Below are positions 9,628 to 18,864 of a stretch of 64,000 nucleotides of DNA, in pieces. The stretch is from assembly GCF_002277895.1 (NCBI RefSeq), contig NZ_CP022998.1, positions 310,001 through 374,000 on the forward strand. Reading direction: 5' to 3'. The notes below the pieces were generated by a model. That model was not told where the DNA came from and made no database searches. It worked only from the letters and a program-made list of their open reading frames with translations. The position numbers were made by a program, and so were the translations under genes. The stretch's first letter is position 1, and each line of letters opens with the position of its first letter. The stretch is from Rhizobium sp. 11515TR. GTDB taxonomy: Bacteria; Pseudomonadota; Alphaproteobacteria; Rhizobiales; Rhizobiaceae.

Positions 9628-10338
9628 TCATTGACGAGAAACGAGGGCTTCGTCTGCATGAGTTAGGGGCGATCCCTCTTCAGGGCGCGGCTCTACTCGC
9701 GTCCTGCCGGTCACTGCCGGAGCCCGCAAGCGGTCTCCGCGCATGCGGTCACGCTCCTCTCGCGGGGGTATGATCAGCGGGCGGCGAGCGTCCAGCAGGG
9801 CCCGACGAGTACTCATGAGGAAGCGTCTCCTGCCTGTGCCGGTCGCTGGAGTGGTCGCCGCGTCGGCGGCACGGTTCGGCGTTGAGCGGCGCCGGGCGAC
9901 CGGGAGGGCCGAGGAAGTGCGGCCGGGACGAAGCGGTGCATTGCCCGCCGTGAAGACGATCTGCTTGTCTGCCCGCATCCGCAGCACTTCATGCGGCTGG
10001 ATCAGCGGCCGCGCTGCAAGCTGCTTCGATCGCGTGCGCGACGAACCCGACGCCTGCGATGACCGGCCGACCTGGTCGATCTCGACCGTCGTCGTGCCGC
10101 AGCGCTTCGAGATGTAGTCGGCCGTCTCCGGATCATTCACTGCCGCGAAGCTAATCCAACTCGCGCTCTCGAACCATTTGCTGGCGGCATCGCGCCCGCC
10201 ATAGGTTTCGCGCATCTGGCCAATGCTCTGAAACAACAGCAACAGCGTGATGCCGTACTTGCGGCCTGCGTCGCGTGCCGTCTCCAGGATCCGCATGAAG
10301 CCGAGACGCGCGACCTCATCGAGGAGGAACAGGTGCAA
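9628..10338 (-). pseudogene. traG: traG C-terminal fragment (coupling protein relic)
   Basis: The first ~145 residues match the C-terminal part of TraG/VirD4-type coupling ATPases: FLLDEVARLGFM, ITLLLLFQSIGQM, FAAVNDPETADYISKRCG, LIQPHEVLRMRADKQIVF. The Walker A half and membrane segments (roughly 400 residues) are missing, and the reading frame starts abruptly at the 5' junction beside another gene. After about residue 150 the tail no longer looks like TraG. It runs opposite to traC/traD, although traG normally follows them in the same direction, so it was inverted or came from another plasmid. Confidence 0.8.
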
Positions 10339-10340
10339 TC

Positions 10341-10529
10341 TTACTCGCCGCGCTCAACCTCGAGAGCGGCAATTTCGTCGGAAATTTCCGCAATCCGTTG
10401 CCGGAGCTCTGCTTCGGTACCGTCGTCCACCTCGCCTTCGCCGAAACAATAGCGCGCTATATGCAGCTCGAGCTTGGCCTCAAGTTGTTCGCGCTGGGTA
10501 CGGAGTTGTTTAAGGTAGCTGTTTCGCAT
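10341..10529 (-). CDS. small hypothetical coiled-coil protein
   Basis: 62 residues, charged and helical: LKQLRTQREQLEAKLELHI, then a short linker and ELRQRIAEISDEIAALEVE, suggesting two coiled-coil helices. I do not recognise a named family. The ATG at 10529 is chosen because the reading frame upstream looks non-coding. It ends 3 bases before the traG fragment, so the junction that removed the front of traG lies here. Confidence 0.45.
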   Translation of the reverse strand: MRNSYLKQLRTQREQLEAKLELHIARYCFGEGEVDDGTEAELRQRIAEISDEIAALEVERGE

Positions 10530-10795
10530 CGCGAACCGCTCTTTCAGAGAAAAGAAAATAGGTCTCACCAAATAAATGGGGTCGAAACCGGAAAGTTTCG
10601 ATAGGCATCCTATGCATCCGCCCCAACGCTGTATCGCAACGTGCCACAAGACCATAATTTTCAAGCCATGCCGAAGCGGCCGACCGGTCATCACATTCAT
10701 GCGACCCACACCTAAAATGATCCCGAAGGCAAATATTAGACGCTGACATCAGCTTCGAATTCGGGCTAATTCAGGTGAAGTGTTCGAGGTATGTT

Positions 10796-12082
10796 GTGTT
10801 GAACGAAAAAATTGCCGTCATTGGCCTCGGTTATGTGGGCCTCCCCGTCGCGATTGCGCTTGCCGAAAAATTCCATGATGTGGTCGGCTTCGACATCAAG
10901 GCCTCCCGTGTCGCCGCGCTGAAGGCGGGCGAGGACGATACCCGAGAGGTTTCTGCCGAACGGTTGCGGTCGAGCGGGCTGCGCATCAGCAGCGAGATCG
11001 AGGATCTCAGGGATCGCGATATCTTCATCGTTGCCGTCCCGACGCCAATCGACCGGAACCGCCAGCCCGATTTGCGGCCGATGATTTCCGCCTCACGCAC
11101 GGTCGGCAAGGTTTTGCGCAAAGGTTCGATCGTCGTCTATGAGTCCACCGTCTATCCCGGCGTTACCGAAGAGGTCTGCGGCCCGGTGCTGGCGGAGGCT
11201 TCCGGACTGCGCCAAGGCGAGGATTTTCATGTCGGTTATTCGCCGGAACGCATCAACCCCGGTGACAAGGAGCACACCTTCGAGCGCATCGTAAAAGTTG
11301 TCGCCGGCGACGACGCGGAAACGCTGGAAAGGATCGCCGCCATCTACGGCGCCGTGGTCGAGGCCGGTATCCACCGCGCCCCAAGCATCAAGGTGGCTGA
11401 AGCCGCCAAGGTAATCGAGAATACCCAGCGCGACGTCAATATTGCACTGATGAACGAGCTTTCGATCATTTTCGAGAAAATGCATATCCGCACCGCCGAT
11501 GTGCTGAAGGCGGCGCGGACGAAATGGAACTTCCTGCCCTTCACCCCCGGCCTCGTCGGCGGCCACTGCATCGGCGTCGACCCCTATTACCTGACGGCCA
11601 AGGCCGAAGAGCTCGGCTATCATCCGGAAGTCATTCTCTCCGGCCGCCGCATCAATGACGGCATGGGCGCCTTCATCGCCCAGAAGCTCATCAAGATGCT
11701 GGTTGCGGCGAAAAAGCCGATCAACGGCGCGCGGATCGGCATCTTCGGCCTGACCTTCAAGGAAAACGTGCCAGACCTGCGCAATAGTCGCGTGCCCGAT
11801 ATCATAAGCGAACTTCATCAGTTCGGCGTCGAGCCGCTCGTGCACGACCCGATGGCGAGCCATGCGGAGGCCGAAGAGGAATATGGCATCCGCCTGGTGG
11901 AACTGAAGGATTTCGGCAAGCTCGATGCTCTTGTGCTTGCAGTTCCCCACAAATCCTATCTGGCGGAAGATGCAGCGGCTCTCCTTGATCTCTTAAGCGA
12001 GAACGGCGTCGTCGTCGACGTGAAGGCAGCGCTTGATCGAGCCAATCCTCTGCTGGAAGGTCATGCGGTCTGGAGTCTGTAA
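10796..12082 (+). CDS. UDP-sugar dehydrogenase (WbpO/TviB-like)
   Basis: Oxidises a UDP-N-acetylhexosamine to the uronic acid for a surface polysaccharide, using two NAD+. About 428 residues. N-terminal Rossmann motif IGLGYVGLP, central VYESTVYPGVTEEVCG and YSPERINPGD, and the catalytic Cys in LVGGHCIGVDPYYL, all as in WbpO/TviB-type nucleotide-sugar dehydrogenases. No ATG is suitable; GTG 10796 (or TTG 10799) lies a normal distance after GAGG. It faces an epimerase gene tail to tail. UDP-GlcNAc versus UDP-GalNAc cannot be told from sequence alone. Confidence 0.88.
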   Translation: MLNEKIAVIGLGYVGLPVAIALAEKFHDVVGFDIKASRVAALKAGEDDTREVSAERLRSSGLRISSEIEDLRDRDIFIVAVPTPIDRNRQPDLRPMISASRTVGKVLRKGSIVVYESTVYPGVTEEVCGPVLAEASGLRQGEDFHVGYSPERINPGDKEHTFERIVKVVAGDDAETLERIAAIYGAVVEAGIHRAPSIKVAEAAKVIENTQRDVNIALMNELSIIFEKMHIRTADVLKAARTKWNFLPFTPGLVGGHCIGVDPYYLTAKAEELGYHPEVILSGRRINDGMGAFIAQKLIKMLVAAKKPINGARIGIFGLTFKENVPDLRNSRVPDIISELHQFGVEPLVHDPMASHAEAEEEYGIRLVELKDFGKLDALVLAVPHKSYLAEDAAALLDLLSENGVVVDVKAALDRANPLLEGHAVWSL

Positions 12083-12097
12083 GGCCGAAATGCCAGC

Positions 12098-13033
12098 TCA
12101 GCGCACCTTCGCCCCCGCACCAGCGACCGTTGCCGCCAGCCCTTCTTCGACCGAGTAAGGCGGCGACCAGCCGGTGACCGCCTGCGTCTCGCCGATATCG
12201 ACCTGAAGCGAGCCAAGCAACCGCTGCGCGGCGGCTCGACGCCCCAAAAGCGCGGCAAGTCCCTCAAGCAGCGCAGGCGGCACCGGTAGCATCCAAGCCT
12301 TGCGCCCAGCGGCCAGAGATAGTTTTGATATCAGCTGGCCGATCGAAAGATCTTCGCCGTCGCTGACTAGGAACATACGGTTTCCGACAGCCGTATGGCT
12401 GGCACACAGGAGCATGAAATCGATGAGATTGCCGACATAAACGAGCGACCTGCGGTTTCGAATAGCCCCGAACGGCCAGGGAAACGGCCGCGCAGCCCAT
12501 TTCATCAGGCTTGCGAAATTCGCCTTGACGCCAGGGCCATAGACGAGCGGCGGCCGGATGATGACGATCTCCATGCCCGTTTCCGCCGATATCGCGAGCA
12601 GAGCCTCCTCCGCCTCCAGCTTCGAGCGGCCATAGGCATCTTCTGGATGCGGCACATCCGAGGCCCTGAAGGGCCTTCCCGCCGACGTCCCTTCGCCGTT
12701 GACCTTGATCGAGCTCAGGAAAATGAAGCGTTTCACGCCCGCACCCGCGGCCTGTCGTGCCAGGTTGACGGTCGCATCGACATTGACGGCTCGGAACGCG
12801 GACAACGGATCGGCGGCGCTCTCGTGCATGACATGGACGCGGGCCGCCAGATGCATGACGGTATCGACGCCAGCAAGGGTCCCCGCCCAATCGGTATCGC
12901 TATTCATCGTCCCGATGGCGGCGAAACCTGGGCGAGAGTTGCGGCTGACCGGCCGATACTCCATCCGCCGGCGGGAAAGCTCAGTGCACAGAGCCTGTCC
13001 GACAAAACCCGTCGCACCCGTTACCAGGATCAT
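12098..13033 (-). CDS. NAD-dependent sugar epimerase/dehydratase
   Basis: Extended SDR acting on a nucleotide sugar, probably a 4-epimerase of the WbpV-like branch found near initiating transferases. 311 residues. N-terminal MILVTGATGFVGQ is the NAD-binding site; FLSSIKVNGE and YGRSK supply the Ser and Tyr/Lys of the active site; RPPLVYGPGVKANF follows. An upstream ATG at 13087 would add 18 non-conserved residues, so the ATG immediately before the Rossmann motif is used. The gene converges with the dehydrogenase (15-base gap) and diverges from the sugar transferase, fitting one polysaccharide locus. Confidence 0.85.
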   Translation of the reverse strand: MILVTGATGFVGQALCTELSRRRMEYRPVSRNSRPGFAAIGTMNSDTDWAGTLAGVDTVMHLAARVHVMHESAADPLSAFRAVNVDATVNLARQAAGAGVKRFIFLSSIKVNGEGTSAGRPFRASDVPHPEDAYGRSKLEAEEALLAISAETGMEIVIIRPPLVYGPGVKANFASLMKWAARPFPWPFGAIRNRRSLVYVGNLIDFMLLCASHTAVGNRMFLVSDGEDLSIGQLISKLSLAAGRKAWMLPVPPALLEGLAALLGRRAAAQRLLGSLQVDIGETQAVTGWSPPYSVEEGLAATVAGAGAKVR

Positions 13034-13220
13034 CCGCGCACTGCCTCCGCTTTTCCGCGTCATGATTGACTTAGACATGCTTTGCACGGGATATCCGCTC
13101 GGAACAAGGGCGGGGAATCTCGTGGGGGATGGTTGTGCTTGAAATCGCGATATGACATGGACGGAGCATTGACGACCTTGATCACCCTTAGAATACGGGG
13201 CGATGCAACGATAAGAGACG

Positions 13221-13796
13221 ATGCTTTATACGATCGCCAAGCGCCTTTTCGATTTTCTCGCTGCTCTAGCCGCGGCCATCGCTTTTTTCATTCCGATCCT
13301 AATCGTCGCACTCGCAGTACGGCTGACCTCGCCGGGCCCGATCCTCTATTGGTCGGATCGGGTGGGCCGGAAAAATAAGATCTTCCGCATGCCGAAATTC
13401 CGCAGCATGCGTACTGATACGCCTGCCGTGGCGACCCATCTGCTGAAGGACCCGAATATCTACCTGACGCCGATCGGCTCCTTCCTGCGCAAATCCAGCC
13501 TCGACGAGCTGCCACAGCTCTGGTGCATCCTGAAAGGCGAAATGAGCATCGTCGGCCCGCGCCCGGCGCTGTTCAATCAGCACGATCTCGTCGCTCTGCG
13601 CACGGAACGCGGTGTCGACGCGTTGCTGCCGGGCTTAACCGGTTGGGCACAGGTCAACGGCCGCGACGAACTGCCGATCCCCGAGAAGGTGGCGCTGGAC
13701 GAGGACTATCTGCACCGACGCTCCTTTCTTTTCGATCTGAAGATCATTTTCCTCACGGTATTGAAAGTGGTTCGGCGCGACGGAGTTGCTCATTGA
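13221..13796 (+). CDS. initiating sugar-phosphate transferase (small PGT, PglC/WcaJ-like)
   Basis: Monotopic phosphoglycosyl transferase that loads the first sugar-1-phosphate onto undecaprenyl phosphate at the inner membrane. 191 residues, the minimal PglC-type length. A hydrophobic N-terminal segment ([20 protein letters not shown]) is followed by [31 protein letters not shown] and [10 protein letters not shown], the classic bacterial-sugar-transferase motifs including the Asp-Glu pair. Genes for a UDP-uronic acid dehydrogenase, an epimerase and an O-antigen ligase surround it, so it likely starts that polysaccharide. Confidence 0.9.
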   Translation: MLYTIAKRLFDFLAALAAAIAFFIPILIVALAVRLTSPGPILYWSDRVGRKNKIFRMPKFRSMRTDTPAVATHLLKDPNIYLTPIGSFLRKSSLDELPQLWCILKGEMSIVGPRPALFNQHDLVALRTERGVDALLPGLTGWAQVNGRDELPIPEKVALDEDYLHRRSFLFDLKIIFLTVLKVVRRDGVAH

Positions 13797-13930
13797 CAAA
13801 CAATCGGCGAAATCGGCATCAGTGACACGACGGCGGGGGAAAATTGCCGTATTCCTGCCCCTTTGCGACCATACGGCGCGTCACGGGGGCGAGGAATGCC
13901 GGATGATGAACCGATTCTGGACGAAGGCGG

Positions 13931-15340
13931 ATGACGACATTGGACGACTCGCGCATCAATAAACCGTATGCTGATCTTGCAGCCGAACCGATCGGCGTCA
14001 CGAAGGCAGGAAGCAACATGACGAAACCGCTCGCCATCATCGGCGGCATTCTCTGGCTGCTTGTCGCTTCGCCGACCGTCGTCGAGAGCGACGCCTATCG
14101 CTATGCCACCGCGCTCCTCTCTCTGATCGCTCTCTACTACTATATGAAGGCGCCCATACGGCCGCGCACCGACTGGATCGGCTGGCTCTGCATGGGCTGG
14201 GCCTTCTATGTCATGGCGCGTTTCTTCATCACCTTCTGGCTGACGCCGCAGCACGATATCGGCGCCTCGGATTGGCTCTATGCCTTCCCCTTCTTCTTCC
14301 CCATCATGGGCGTCGCCTTCCTGCTCTATGAGGAGCTGATGGAAAAGATCGTCGCGGCCTATTTCGCGGTGGTCCTCATCATGCTTGTGGCAACACAGCA
14401 CCTGCGCGAAGTCTTTGCCGGCGCAACCATCCGCCCGTTGATCATGAACAATCAGATCCACGGCGCCGTCGCCTGCGGCATGATCGTGATCTTCACCCTG
14501 TTCTGGCTGCTGCACTACCTCACGGACAAATCCAGTGACCGCCGGATCGCCCGCTTCTCCTATATCGTTTCGCCCTTCATCTTCGCGCTCTGTTTCATCG
14601 CCATTTACGGTGCCAAGTCAAAAGGCGTCTGGCTGGCACTCGGCATCACACTGCCTATCCTTGCGCTCATTACGCTGACCTACCTGCGCCTGAAGAGCGG
14701 TGTCATCATCATTATCGCCGTCGCGGCCGTGTTGATCGCCGGGATCTATGGCGTCAGGCACAATCTCGACAAGACGGCTGGCCCGACCGTGTCGGCCGCC
14801 CTTTCCATGGTCGAAAATGTGGCCAACGGCCATGAGATGGGCGGCGTGGTTTCAAACGCCATTAGCTCCAGCAATACACCGGTGTCGATGGACGAACGCC
14901 TGCAGCTTTGGTCGAACAGCTGGGAGGTCTTTTCCTCCGCACCGATCTTCGGCTGGGGCAACCGGTGGCTCGAACGCTGGGCCGAGACGCGCTACTCGCA
15001 TGTCCAGTATACGCTGCTGCACAACGGCTATCTGGAAATCCTAGTGCGCTACGGGCTGTTCGGTGCGGCAATCATGGGCTTCATGCTCGCCACCTTCATC
15101 CGCGCCGTCTGGCGCGCCCGCAAGGCCGGCATTATTCCGCGCGCCGCATGGCACGCATACATCGCCTGCCTGTTCTTTTTCTCATTGACGCTCCTCAGCA
15201 ACTCCAACAACCGCCTGGCGATCGGCGAAAGCCTGGCCTTCGCAAGCTCCGCCTTCGCCTGCTGGTGCCATATGCGGCTGAAGGGGGAGTATTTGACGAC
15301 GTCGGAGGTACAAAGGAAGGAAGCGGCCGTGAGAGCGTGA
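13931..15340 (+). CDS. O-antigen ligase/polymerase family membrane protein
   Basis: Wzy_C/WaaL-type inner-membrane protein that joins or polymerises polysaccharide repeat units in the periplasm. 469 residues with about ten hydrophobic segments. The large periplasmic loop carries the family hallmark around TLLHNGYLEILVRYGLFG, including the conserved His. The first ~35 residues are polar; an internal Met (SNMTKPLAI) is a possible later start. Ligase and polymerase cannot be separated by sequence. It closes the polysaccharide cluster; transposon debris begins directly after its stop. Confidence 0.85.
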   Translation: MTTLDDSRINKPYADLAAEPIGVTKAGSNMTKPLAIIGGILWLLVASPTVVESDAYRYATALLSLIALYYYMKAPIRPRTDWIGWLCMGWAFYVMARFFITFWLTPQHDIGASDWLYAFPFFFPIMGVAFLLYEELMEKIVAAYFAVVLIMLVATQHLREVFAGATIRPLIMNNQIHGAVACGMIVIFTLFWLLHYLTDKSSDRRIARFSYIVSPFIFALCFIAIYGAKSKGVWLALGITLPILALITLTYLRLKSGVIIIIAVAAVLIAGIYGVRHNLDKTAGPTVSAALSMVENVANGHEMGGVVSNAISSSNTPVSMDERLQLWSNSWEVFSSAPIFGWGNRWLERWAETRYSHVQYTLLHNGYLEILVRYGLFGAAIMGFMLATFIRAVWRARKAGIIPRAAWHAYIACLFFFSLTLLSNSNNRLAIGESLAFASSAFACWCHMRLKGEYLTTSEVQRKEAAVRA

Positions 15341-15349
15341 GCATGATAG

Positions 15350-15505
15350 TTGCACGAAAGCTTCGGGTAGCTGGTTGGCATAGTGCACAGGCCGCCGTGA
15401 CCGATCCGTGAGCGCCTCCAAGCCGTCTTCCCTGTAGCGATTGAAGATCTTGTAGCCGGCCTTGCACGAGCTCCCGAACTCCCGACACACATAGCGCATC
15501 CCTTC
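15350..15505 (-). pseudogene. IS481-family transposase N-terminal relic
   Basis: The reverse strand encodes VCREFGSSCKAGYKIFNRY followed by REDGLEALTDRSRRPVHYAN, the helix-turn-helix start of IS481-type transposases (typically CREFGISRKTGYKW... DRSRRPH). The catalytic DDE core is absent: the homology ends near 15350, ten bases from the ligase stop. Only about 50 of some 300 residues survive. Confidence 0.7.
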
Positions 15506-15528
15506 GCCCTACAGCTACCAAGATTCGG

Positions 15529-15700
15529 CTCGCAAGCACCACGGCAGACGATATTTACGTCAGCGTACACATCCGGATATGGTTGATATTTCCGGACCCG
15601 CGGCGATCAAAGGCGCGCTTTGAGCGCTTTACGGCGGACCGAGCCGGCGCGGCCAATGGTTCCTCCCTGTCGGCCGTTCCGTTACCCTATGTCGCGCTGA
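15529..15700 (-). repeat. dispersed repeat, copy A (decayed small ORF)
   Basis: About 170 bases closely resemble 27819-27990 (shared blocks such as GCGGACCGAGCCGG and GCGGCCAATG). On the reverse strand both carry a GGGAGGA ribosome-like site before a TTG opening LAAPARSA(A/V)KRSK. In this copy the frame shifts near the end, losing the C-terminal Cys pair seen in copy B. Confidence 0.6.
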
Positions 15701-15812
15701 TCGACTTAAGCTCGGCGCTTCCTACAACCGCCTTCTGAATCAAAAACAGCGTCGATGTCTGTCCTTCCCCTTTTAGTGGGTAACTTGATGTGCACATGGC
15801 GCAACCGCTGAA

Positions 15813-16027
15813 GACGTCGGTGGCGTATCAGGATACGAGCGGTTTCCGGAGATTATTGCCGATCCAGAGGATCCTTTAGTGCCGAAACCATTCGGTGGTG
15901 CGGGGGCTACTTCGATCCCGAATGGTTCAACCTTTCGACCGCGGACAAAGATCTCCGCAATGCTCTACGCTTGAACGTCAAACGGCGTCTATACCAACCG
16001 AAGCCGAAAGCTAGCTCGAAGAAATGA
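15813..16027 (+). pseudogene. plasmid pRiA4b ORF-3-like relic
   Basis: Two frames encode successive parts of the C-terminus of the pRiA4b ORF-3-like family (common on rhizobial plasmids and transposons): DVGGVSGYERFPEIIADPED, then after a frame change WCGGYFDPEWFNLSTADKDL and a basic tail ending QPKPKASSKK. The frame breaks near 15880, where an acidic linker should be. Only about 70 residues remain. Family function is unknown. Confidence 0.7.
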
Positions 16028-16162
16028 ATATAGACGGCTTGCGGTCGGTAGCTTGAAAGGATTAGAACTCACGGCCTTATTTTGGGCGGCGGCTTCTGCC
16101 GACAATTCAGCGACTTAGAAGCGCGATGAAATGCATTCAGCCGAATTATTTATGAGTTCCGC

Positions 16163-16585
<423 letters not shown>

Positions 16586-16718
16586 TCAAGCGCTAAAGTC
16601 GGTCGTGCAGGCAAAGTAGGGCTGCAGCACATGGTGTCATGAGCTGGATTATTGAAATCCGCAAAGAAAGACTTAGCTTCTAAACAAATTGTCTGTCTTC
16701 TTCTGAAGGTCATGAAGG

Positions 16719-16946
16719 GTGGTCAACAGATACCCTCGCACCAGAGACGTATCCCTGGATTCCGAGGCGCTCGGGACCTGTCAACGTGCGTTTGAAGCCA
16801 TTCTCTTCGAACTGACGCTAAACCGCGGAGACGAAAAGGCTGAGGACATTGCTGCCTTTGTCATCAAGCTTTATCAGCAGGGTGTCCATGAGGAGAAAAA
16901 GCTCTTCGAGCTTGGCCTGACCGCAACTGATCATTTGCGGGACTAA
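16719..16946 (+). CDS. small hypothetical protein
   Basis: 75 residues, GTG start closely preceded by GAAGG. Predicted helical: ACQRAFEAILFEL-type N-terminal helix and AAFVIKLYQQGVHEEKKLFEL. It resembles small rhizobial proteins of the form 'LYRQGVRD..KL' whose function is unknown. No operon partner: it converges with the gene at 16967. Confidence 0.5.
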   Translation: MVNRYPRTRDVSLDSEALGTCQRAFEAILFELTLNRGDEKAEDIAAFVIKLYQQGVHEEKKLFELGLTATDHLRD

Positions 16947-16966
16947 ATGGAAATGTACGGCTCTTG

Positions 16967-17176
16967 TTATGTCTCCCGAGATTCTGGAGAAAGAGGGATG
17001 ACGACGTTGTCATCCGAAGATTCCAGGTTGAGCAGCTTTGCCATATCCTTTGCGATGAGCTCGCTAAGTCCACCGAGACGGACGGCGCTGTAAACGACGA
17101 CTTTACCTGTGGTGATGTCGATGACAGACCAAGACCAGGCGGCGTCTCGTACGGCGCAAAATCTTGCAGGGATCAT
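16967..17176 (-). CDS. small hypothetical protein
   Basis: 69 residues with a strong ribosome site (GGAGGTCAAAT before ATG). The first half (AAWSWSVIDITTGKVVVY) looks like a beta hairpin; the second half is a helix and acidic tail ending SPESRET. I do not recognise a named family. It lies 26 bases downstream of the 17203 gene and may be the last cistron of the DUF3606-xth transcript. Confidence 0.5.
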   Translation of the reverse strand: MIPARFCAVRDAAWSWSVIDITTGKVVVYSAVRLGGLSELIAKDMAKLLNLESSDDNVVIPLSPESRET

Positions 17177-17202
17177 ATTTGACCTCCTAAAAAGCGTCTC
17201 GC

Positions 17203-17388
17203 TTAAATCTGCTCGGTGGCCAGAAGTTCCGTCGGCGGGACGCGGTTTCCGCAGTCAGTCGTAGTGGTCGCGCAATCATCAACCGTGACGGCGTCGAACA
17301 GGTCAAACTGCTTCGCTCCGGCGACGACGAAGATGGCGACGAAATCTTCCTTCCTATCGCGGAGCCGAAGTTTCCAGTTGCCGGTCAT
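17203..17388 (-). CDS. small hypothetical protein coupled to xth
   Basis: 61 residues; the ATG overlaps the xth stop (ATGA) and is preceded by AGAAGGAAG, indicating translational coupling. Starts TGNWKLRLRDRKEDFVAIF and contains a Thr/Asp-rich stretch (DDCATTTTDCGN). No family recognised. It probably shares the stress-type promoter at 18401-18425. Confidence 0.45.
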   Translation of the reverse strand: MTGNWKLRLRDRKEDFVAIFVVAGAKQFDLFDAVTVDDCATTTTDCGNRVPPTELLATEQI

Positions 17389-18187
17389 GACTTCCTTCTC
17401 TTCTTCCTGACGGGCTCGTCGCTCAGTTCGATCCATACGGGAGCATGGTCGCTTGTGTGCTCCCAGCCGCGTACGTGCTTGTCGACTTCGGCCTTCGACA
17501 GACGGGCGGCCGGCTCCGAGCTGAGCAGGAAGTGGTCGATCCGCAGTCCGGCGTCGCGAGCGTATGCATTTCGGAAGTAGTCTCAGAACGTGTAGATGCG
17601 TTCGTCGGATGTAGATGGCGCAGAGCATCGGTCCAGCCCTGATCGACGAGTTTTCTGTACGCGTTCCGGACTTCGACGCGAAACAAGGCGTCATTCGTCC
17701 AGCGTTCCGGCTTGTAGACGTCCATCTCGTTGGGCATCACGTCGAAGTCGCCGACGAGAACAACTGGCACCTCTAGCTTCAGCAGCTCGGCGGCGTAATC
17801 TTGAAGCCGTTTGAACCAGCGGAGCTTGTAGTCGAACTTAGGTCCCGGATAAGGATTGACGTTCGGGAGGTATAGACCGCCGATGACGATCCCGTCGACA
17901 ACGGCTTCGATATAGCGGCTGTGCTCGTCCTCCGGTTCGCCTGGGAGCCGTCGCCTCGTAAGATGGGGTTCCTGCCCTTTTGCAAGGATCGCAACCCCGT
18001 TCCAGGATTTTTGGCCCTGCCACACTGCGCCGTAGCCGGCAGCCTCGATTGCGTTGATCGGAAACTTCTCTTGCAGGGCCTTCAGTTCCTGGAGGCATGC
18101 GACGTCTGGCGCGGCCTCCTCCAGCCGTCGCAGGAGGACTTCGAGCCGACCGTTTACGCCGTTGACGTTGTAAGTCGCCAGCTTCAC
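17385..18187 (-). pseudogene. xthA: exodeoxyribonuclease III, broken
   Basis: AP endonuclease/3'-5' exonuclease of base-excision repair, here apparently inactive as annotated. The N-terminal 200 residues are intact (LATYNVNGVNGRLEVL, CLQELKA, VVLVGDFDV). Near 17610 one base is missing (CCGACGAACGC where CCGGACGAACGC would keep frame), and in the restored frame a TGG codon reads TGA (TTC TGA GAC), so two lesions separate the front from the C-terminus. The remaining C-terminus (YFRNAYARDAGLRIDHFLLS, then the essential HTSDHAPVWIEL) is otherwise perfect. GTG start, 4 bases after the DUF3606 gene. Sequencing error cannot be excluded, but two independent lesions argue for decay. Confidence 0.85.
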
Positions 18188-18190
18188 GGC

Positions 18191-18367
18191 TTAGCGCCGG
18201 CCGATTTCCGCTTCGACCTTCTTTCGCGAATTCCCGGCGCCCTTCACGGTCTTCTTGCCCCTGTCCTTTGATACGCCTTCCTTCTTCGCCTCGTAACGCA
18301 CTTCGTGATCCTGGCCGCCTGCGACCTTCGCACGATCCTGGATGCGGCCTCTCGATGTGGCTGCCAT
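18191..18367 (-). CDS. DUF3606 small protein
   Basis: 58 residues: DRAKVAGGQDHEVRYEAKK, then a helix ending KTVKGAGNSRKKVEAEIG, matching the DUF3606 pattern (DR..I...D..EV.Y..K..GVS...L..AV..VGNS...V). Short basic proteins of unknown role, often stress-linked in Rhizobiales. The ATG at 18367 follows AGAAGG; an upstream ATG at 18427 would start upstream of the promoter and is rejected. First gene of the DUF3606-xth-17203-16967 unit. Confidence 0.75.
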   Translation of the reverse strand: MAATSRGRIQDRAKVAGGQDHEVRYEAKKEGVSKDRGKKTVKGAGNSRKKVEAEIGRR

Positions 18368-18400
18368 GACAGTGCCTTCTGATAGGTTCGACCTACGAAA

Positions 18401-18425
18401 AACGGGAATCGAGTCAAGAAGTTCC
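18401..18425 (-). promoter_or_regulatory. EcfG (general stress) promoter, perfect consensus
   Basis: On the reverse strand GGAAC (18425-18421), a 16-base spacer and CGTT (18404-18401). This is the EcfG/RpoE2 consensus of the alphaproteobacterial general stress response. It points at the DUF3606-xth unit, about 34 bases before its start codon. Confidence 0.8.
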
Positions 18426-18430
18426 ATGAG

Positions 18431-18565
18431 CTAGGGCGCGAGATATTCCCTGCAGATGCCGCAGCCATCCCCGGACAATATGGGATCTCCGCAACGGAGA
18501 CAGCGATACACGCTCTCGGCGGAGCAAGGCGCGGTCCGGCGGCCTTGATCGATACCCTCTAACAT
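18431..18565 (-). CDS. 44-residue zinc-ribbon-like protein
   Basis: A short open frame that reads MLEGIDQGRR ... YRCLRCGDPILSGDGCGICRE ending LAP; key residues are two Cys-x2-Cys pairs (CLRC and CGIC) 11 residues apart, as in a zinc ribbon. No good ribosome site precedes the start (ATGATG preceded by TAG), which lowers confidence. It lies just upstream of the EcfG-type promoter and in the same direction as the DUF3606 gene. Confidence 0.5.
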   Translation of the reverse strand: MLEGIDQGRRTAPCSAESVYRCLRCGDPILSGDGCGICREYLAP

Positions 18566-18624
18566 CATCTAGGGACTAATTAAAAAACACTAAAGAATGA
18601 ATTGCGGCGAAGCGAGTGCAATGC

Positions 18625-18700
18625 AGGACCAGCTGAAGGCAATGCCCGAGTATCGTGATTAAACACTGGAAGGGGAGCTTCCGCATGTGCGGTGGGCTCC
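18625..18700 (+). pseudogene. duplicated 3' end of the PRC-barrel gene plus terminator
   Basis: AGGACCAGCTGAAGGCAATG and the following codons to the stop repeat the last 12 codons of the PRC-barrel gene at 21353-21649, and the downstream hairpin (GGAGC..CCGC / GCGG..GCTCC, 18674-18700) matches the one at 21655-21690. The upstream part of the gene is absent. Confidence 0.75.
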
Positions 18701-18864
18701 GCTTCGAATCTAGATTTCCATATGCGAGAGGTATGGAGACGCGCAGGACACCGATTAGATTACAAAGACAAGCCATCGCCATCACGCGCGCAAGGAGACC
18801 AATCAAAGTACAGCGCAGTCGTGCGCCCATGTTGAATAGGTTGAGCGAAGCGGAGGCAGCAGTT
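18701..18864. other. no recognisable gene
   Basis: An open frame on the + strand (from 18655) has no family resemblance and lacks a ribosome site; I see no other feature. Confidence 0.4.
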
